From Alphaproteobacteria bacterium (GTDB taxonomy: Bacteria; Pseudomonadota; Alphaproteobacteria; Rhizobiales; Aestuariivirgaceae), in contig VAZZ01000049.1 in NCBI GenBank assembly GCA_005884715.1, forward strand, positions 1 to 18,352: DNA of 18,352 bases. Reading direction: 5' to 3'. How positions within the stretch are numbered: the first letter of the stretch is position 1; every line of letters starts with the position of its first letter. The notes beneath the pieces were generated by a model. That model ran no database searches. It was given only the letters and a program-made list of their open reading frames with translations, and was not told the DNA's origin. This document shows positions 12,830 to 18,352 of the stretch, piece by piece. The position numbers and the translations under genes are program-made.

Positions 12830-15385
12830 GTGAATCACGCGGTTTTGCCATCGCTGGAGGATTTGCGGGTTCTGCCCCAGCCATCGTGGCTGTGGGACAG
12901 CGATCGGGCGCGGATCGTCTGGGCCAATACGGCCGGCATTACCTATTTCGGCGGCGAGACCCTGTTCGATCTGCTCGACCGGCCGTTCGAGCGCACCGAG
13001 CCCGGCGTCGAAAACCTGACCGCCCTGGCCCGCCGCCTGAAGCGCGGCGAAATGCGCAAAGCGCTGCTGCATTTCCCCTCGACCGGCGTCATGACGCCCC
13101 TGGCCTGTTCCTGCGGCCTGCATACTTTGCCTGACGGGCGCACCGGTGTCCTAGTCGCCGGTATTTCCGAAGCGGAAGAGACTGCCGGCCAACCCGGTGA
13201 ACTGGCGCGCGCCTTCAGCGATCTGCCCTTCCCGGCTCTTCTCCTGTCGCAAGGCGCGGTCACCTTCGCCAACACCGCCGCCGAAAGGTTGTTTACGCCT
13301 GAGCAGCGCCGCTTCGCCCATCGTCTGCTGGGTGGACCTCAGTTGGCAGAGGACTTCCTGAACAGAGTGTCAGGCGCCGGCACCTTGGGCATGACCCGCA
13401 AGCTCGACACTCTCTTCGGCGATCGCGAGATCCGCATGACGGCGAAAATGATGCCGGGCAAGAAGGGTGCTGAGCCTGCCATCCTCTTGATCTGCGAGGA
13501 TGTCACCGACCGCCGCGCCCTCGAACGTCGTCTGGGTACAGGCGCCGCGGCGCCACCGGCTGCGTCCCACAACAGCGAGCCGGTCCTGTCGCCCCAGGAC
13601 GCGCAGACCTTCGAAGCGCTGGGCCAATCGCTGCGCGCCGAAAGGGCGCAATCGGCCAAGTCCGTGCAAGTGAAGATCGAACCCGTGCCGGTTCGCATGC
13701 CGCCGGGCTTGCCCCCAGTCGTCACGCGCAAGATCGATTCCTTCCCCGATCCCGTCATCATCGTGCAGGACGAAAAGATCCACTATGCCAATCCTGCCGC
13801 CCTCAAGCTTTTGCGTTTCGAGACGCTACAGAGTCTGCAGGCAAAGATCGCCTTCTCGGGCCCGCCGCGTGGCGTCAGCAAAGCGAAACTGGCGATGGGT
13901 GATGGATGCCAGATCGCTCTGAACCTCACTGCCCTTCCGATCGCCTGGCGCAATGGCCCTGCCTTGCAGGTGAGTCTTGCCGAGATCCGCGAGACAATCG
14001 AAGTACCGGCCGAGAAGTCCCCGGCGCCGGCGTCATCTCCACCTCTCAGGACGCAGGCAATCCCGTCACCCGAGCCACCGCCCAAAGCGGAAATCATCGG
14101 CATCCCGGCGAGGCAGGAAAACCCGAAGGCCGAGATCATCACCGAGCCGCCAAGGGAAGAGCCGCAGCCTGAGCCGGCGCCGGTGGAGCGACCGCCCCAG
14201 CTGGCCAAAGCCGAGGCGGTTCCGCCGAAGCCTGTATCGGAACCTGCCGGTCGGGGTGGCGATGAGGACGACGAGGAGCTCCGCAACATCCTCGACACGG
14301 CGGCCGACGGCATCATTACCCTCGACAATGCCGGCAATATCCGCACTTTCAGCGCCGGGGCCGAGGCCATTTTCGGCTATCGCATCGCGGAAGTACTCGA
14401 AAAGCCACTGGCGACCCTCCTCACCCAGGACAGCCGGCGGGTGCTGCGCGATTATCTTTCAGCCCTTCAAGGGCCGGGTCTTGCCACTGTATTCAATGAC
14501 GGGCGCGAAGTGACAGCGGTCGTCAAGCAGGGCGGCAGCGTCCCCCTCTTCCTCACCATCGGCCGCCTGCATTCGACGCGCGAGAATGGTGCCGCCTTCT
14601 GCGCGGTGCTGCGCGACATCACCCAGTGGAAGCGCACTGAGGCCGAATTGCGCGAGGCGAAGGATGCGGCCGAACAGGCGAGCCGCCAGAAATCCGAATT
14701 CCTCGCCAAGATCAGCCATGAATTGCGCACCCCGCTCAATGCCATATTAGGCTTCTCGGAAGTCATGCGCATGGAGCGCTTCGGTGAGATCCGCAACGAC
14801 AAATATCGCGGCTATGTGAACGATATCCATGCGAGCGGGGCGCACTTGCTCTCGCTCATCAACGACCTGCTCGATCTGTCCAAGGTCGAAGCGGGCAAGC
14901 TCGAGCTCAACTTCACTTCCGTGTCACTCGGCGAAGTCATCGACCAGGCGGTCAAGATGGTGCAGGAACAGGCGACATCGGCGCGCGTGATATTGCGCCG
15001 GACCATTCCCGGCGACCTGCCCAATGTCGTCGCCGATCACCGCTCGATGAGCCAGGTGATGCTCAACCTGTTGAGCAATGCAATCAAGTTCACCGATCCC
15101 GGCGGCCAGATCATCATTTCCGCGCAACTGACCAAGGCCGGCGAATTGAAGCTGAGAGTCAAGGATACCGGCCTCGGCATGACCGAAGCCGAGATCAAGG
15201 AAGCGCTCGAGCCCTTCCGCCGTGTCACCACCGATGGCCGTGACGTGCCGGGCACCGGACTTGGCCTGCCTCTCACCAAGGCGCTGGCCGAGGCGAACCG
15301 AGCCAATTTCACGATCACCAGCGAGCCGCGCAAGGGCACGATGGTCGAGATCACCTTCCCGACGACTCGCGTCCTCGCTGTTTAA
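12830..15385 (+). CDS. PAS-containing sensor histidine kinase, PleC/DivJ/PdhS type
   Basis: An 851-residue cytoplasmic histidine kinase with no transmembrane helix. In order it has an N-terminal PAS-like segment (about 8-60, WLWDSDRARIVWANTAG), a second PAS-like region (about 125-230), a possible degenerate third (about 305-390), a Pro/Glu-rich linker (about 395-480), a clear PAS domain (about 485-600, NILDTAADGIITLDNAGNIR) and a short coiled coil. The dimerisation/phosphoacceptor segment FLAKISHELRTPLNAILGF follows (His630), then an HATPase domain with N box NLLSNAIKF (Asn746, Asn750), DTGLGM (779-784) and GTGLGL (808-813). The phosphoacceptor region, with HASGAHLLSLINDLLDLSK, is typical of PdhS/DivJ/PleC kinases, which control DivK and the cell cycle in this class. 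GTG is the first possible start because TGA 12827 precedes it in frame; AGGA is upstream. No response regulator is adjacent. Confidence 0.85.
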   Translation: MNHAVLPSLEDLRVLPQPSWLWDSDRARIVWANTAGITYFGGETLFDLLDRPFERTEPGVENLTALARRLKRGEMRKALLHFPSTGVMTPLACSCGLHTLPDGRTGVLVAGISEAEETAGQPGELARAFSDLPFPALLLSQGAVTFANTAAERLFTPEQRRFAHRLLGGPQLAEDFLNRVSGAGTLGMTRKLDTLFGDREIRMTAKMMPGKKGAEPAILLICEDVTDRRALERRLGTGAAAPPAASHNSEPVLSPQDAQTFEALGQSLRAERAQSAKSVQVKIEPVPVRMPPGLPPVVTRKIDSFPDPVIIVQDEKIHYANPAALKLLRFETLQSLQAKIAFSGPPRGVSKAKLAMGDGCQIALNLTALPIAWRNGPALQVSLAEIRETIEVPAEKSPAPASSPPLRTQAIPSPEPPPKAEIIGIPARQENPKAEIITEPPREEPQPEPAPVERPPQLAKAEAVPPKPVSEPAGRGGDEDDEELRNILDTAADGIITLDNAGNIRTFSAGAEAIFGYRIAEVLEKPLATLLTQDSRRVLRDYLSALQGPGLATVFNDGREVTAVVKQGGSVPLFLTIGRLHSTRENGAAFCAVLRDITQWKRTEAELREAKDAAEQASRQKSEFLAKISHELRTPLNAILGFSEVMRMERFGEIRNDKYRGYVNDIHASGAHLLSLINDLLDLSKVEAGKLELNFTSVSLGEVIDQAVKMVQEQATSARVILRRTIPGDLPNVVADHRSMSQVMLNLLSNAIKFTDPGGQIIISAQLTKAGELKLRVKDTGLGMTEAEIKEALEPFRRVTTDGRDVPGTGLGLPLTKALAEANRANFTITSEPRKGTMVEITFPTTRVLAV

Positions 15386-15406
15386 AAATTACAACAGAGC
15401 AAGTCA

Positions 15407-15538
15407 AACCCTCACCCTGAGGTGCTACCCCGGCCTCGAGCCGCGGGAGCCTCGAAGGGTATGTTGCCTCATGGTCGCTTTATCCTGATGGATGCTTCGA
15501 GGGTCGCTTCGCGGCTACCTCAGCATGAGGGTGTTGTG
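15407..15538. repeat. Palindromic intergenic repeat (CCTCA...TGAGG type)
   Basis: Between the convergent kinase and acetoacetyl-CoA synthetase genes. The outer arms, AACCCTCACCCTGAGGTG at the left and CTACCTCAGCATGAGGGTGTT at the right, are near-perfect reverse complements with a few mismatches. An inner pair GCCTCGAAGGGT / GCTTCGAGGGTC also pairs in part. Elements of this look recur between genes in Bradyrhizobium, Rhodopseudomonas and relatives. It fills nearly the whole 172-base gap and may serve as a two-way transcription stop. Confidence 0.75.
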
Positions 15539-15557
15539 AGAGGCGAGTCATTCTGCC

Positions 15558-17495
<1,938 letters not shown>

Positions 17496-17657
17496 CGGTC
17501 TCTCCCTCGAAGCAATCGAAACTCATAAACGTGATCAGATTTGATAAGCCAGTGGCGAATGGCACGATCATGCCGCAATTCCATGCTCCCAAGGCGCCAA
17601 ATTGATATGTCATGTCAACCCTTGACTTGGCTACCCTGTTTCCCTGCAAGGAGTGGA

Positions 17658-18352
17658 ATGCGCAAACTCATACTGGCCATCCTCGCTGCTGCCGCCGTCA
17701 TTGTCGTGGCAGCAGGCGCCTTCGTGACCGGCCGTATCCGTGCGGTGTCGGCCGATCTCGCCCAGCGTCTCGAAAGCCAGACTGGCGTGCAGCTGACATC
17801 CTCCGGCCTCCCCGGCGTTTCCTTCTGGCCGCGCTTTTCGGTTTCCTTTGGCAATGTCGTCATTCCCGCTCCCCAGGGCGTCGCTTCTGCACCGCTCGCC
17901 ACGATCGGCACGCTGCGTGTCGTGCCGGCCGCCGGGTTCCTCGGCATCGGCGATGACGGCATCCTCGAGGTCGTCCTCGAGAAACCCAGCATCAATCTGG
18001 TCGTCGGAGCCAATGGCCGCACCAACTGGAATTTTGGCGCCAAGCCTCTGGAGGGCGAAGCGGAAGGCCTTCCGCTTCGCATCCGAGGACGGATCACCGG
18101 CCGACCTGACCCTCCAGGCGCCGGGTTTTGCTTTTCAGTTTTCCGGCCGCAGCGCTCTCGCCAACGGCTTCGAACTTGACGGCCAGAGCGAGATCAAGGG
18201 CACGGATCTGGGGCTCGCCGCCTCATGGTTCGGCGCCGCTTTGCCTGCCGGCATGAATGGGGCGCGGTTCGAGCTGGCAGGAGCGGTCGACTCTTCAGCC
18301 AAGGGGCTTCTTTTTACCAATGCCCAATTCGCACTCGACGACATGAGCGGCC
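17658..18352 (+). pseudogene. AsmA-family protein gene, frameshifted and cut by the window edge
   Basis: It starts at ATG 17658 behind a strong ribosome binding site (AAGGAG). The N-terminus is a membrane anchor (LILAILAAAAVIVVAAGAFV) followed by AsmA-like text: RLESQTGVQLTSSGLPGVSF, then VVLEKPSINLVV and GRTNWNFGAKP. AsmA proteins are inner-membrane-anchored periplasmic proteins linked to lipid transport and envelope upkeep. After about 18055 the good reading moves to the +1 frame (DLTLQAPGFAFQFSGRSALA, then GTDLGLAASWFG, then SSAKGLLFTNAQFALDDM) and is still open at the edge. The original frame stops at 18177-18179. A segment usually lying between these parts (VTNVRI-like, several tens of residues) also seems absent, so the joint may be a deletion and not a single-base slip. 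A perfect 26-base palindrome sits at the joint. Confidence 0.7.
18055..18080. repeat. Perfect 26-base palindrome at the asmA frame break
   Basis: GCGAAGCGGAAGG at 18055-18067 is followed directly by its exact reverse complement through 18080, with no spacer. It lies inside coding sequence at the point where the AsmA reading frame changes. Long spacerless palindromes can promote replication slippage and can also confuse assembly or cause read folding. Confidence 0.85.

Overview
The window looks like a chromosomal segment of a high-GC alphaproteobacterium, most likely a member of the Hyphomicrobiales. The pointers are a PHB-granule phasin, a PleC/DivJ/PdhS-type histidine kinase, a SorAB-type sulfite dehydrogenase, a tRNA-His with alphaproteobacterial features (no G-1, A73), and a 'CCTCA...TGAGG' palindromic intergenic repeat of a kind common in that order. 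The assignment rests on recognised families, not on a phylogeny.

Positions 1-9833 are a surface-polysaccharide / nucleotide-sugar region, entirely on the + strand. After the tail of an unidentified gene comes a nucleotide-sugar 6-dehydrogenase that appears to lack a core Rossmann strand. A candidate sigma-70 promoter near 1495-1524 precedes a tightly packed run of nine genes (1646-9833), most of them overlapping or a few bases apart. In order they are: a nucleotidyltransferase/PfkB-kinase fusion in reversed HldE order, a sugar-1-phosphate nucleotidyltransferase, a two-subunit transketolase, a zinc alcohol dehydrogenase (broken near its 3' end), a HAD-type phosphatase, an APH-fold kinase, a SAM methyltransferase and an RmlD-like reductase. 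Together they could build, activate and tailor an unusual (higher-carbon or branched) sugar. A heptose-like route is the simplest reading, because transketolase can supply sedoheptulose 7-phosphate and the kinase, phosphatase and nucleotidyltransferase fit the later steps. No isomerase (GmhA) and no glycosyltransferase lies in the window.

Positions 9834-12000 run on the minus strand: sorA and sorB (periplasmic sulfite oxidation), a spacer with a perfect hairpin and a relic of a P-type H+-ATPase, then tRNA-His. Positions 12038-12620 hold a phasin gene with its promoter and terminator. From 12830 a PAS-containing histidine kinase runs on the + strand. It converges, across a palindromic repeat, on an acetoacetyl-CoA synthetase gene. 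An AsmA-family gene diverges from that synthetase and runs off the right edge with a frameshift. Phasin and acetoacetyl-CoA synthetase share a PHB theme.

A recurring oddity is missing sequence inside otherwise well-preserved genes: the nucleotide-sugar dehydrogenase, the alcohol dehydrogenase, asmA and possibly acetoacetyl-CoA synthetase. The sequence alone cannot say whether this is decay or assembly error.
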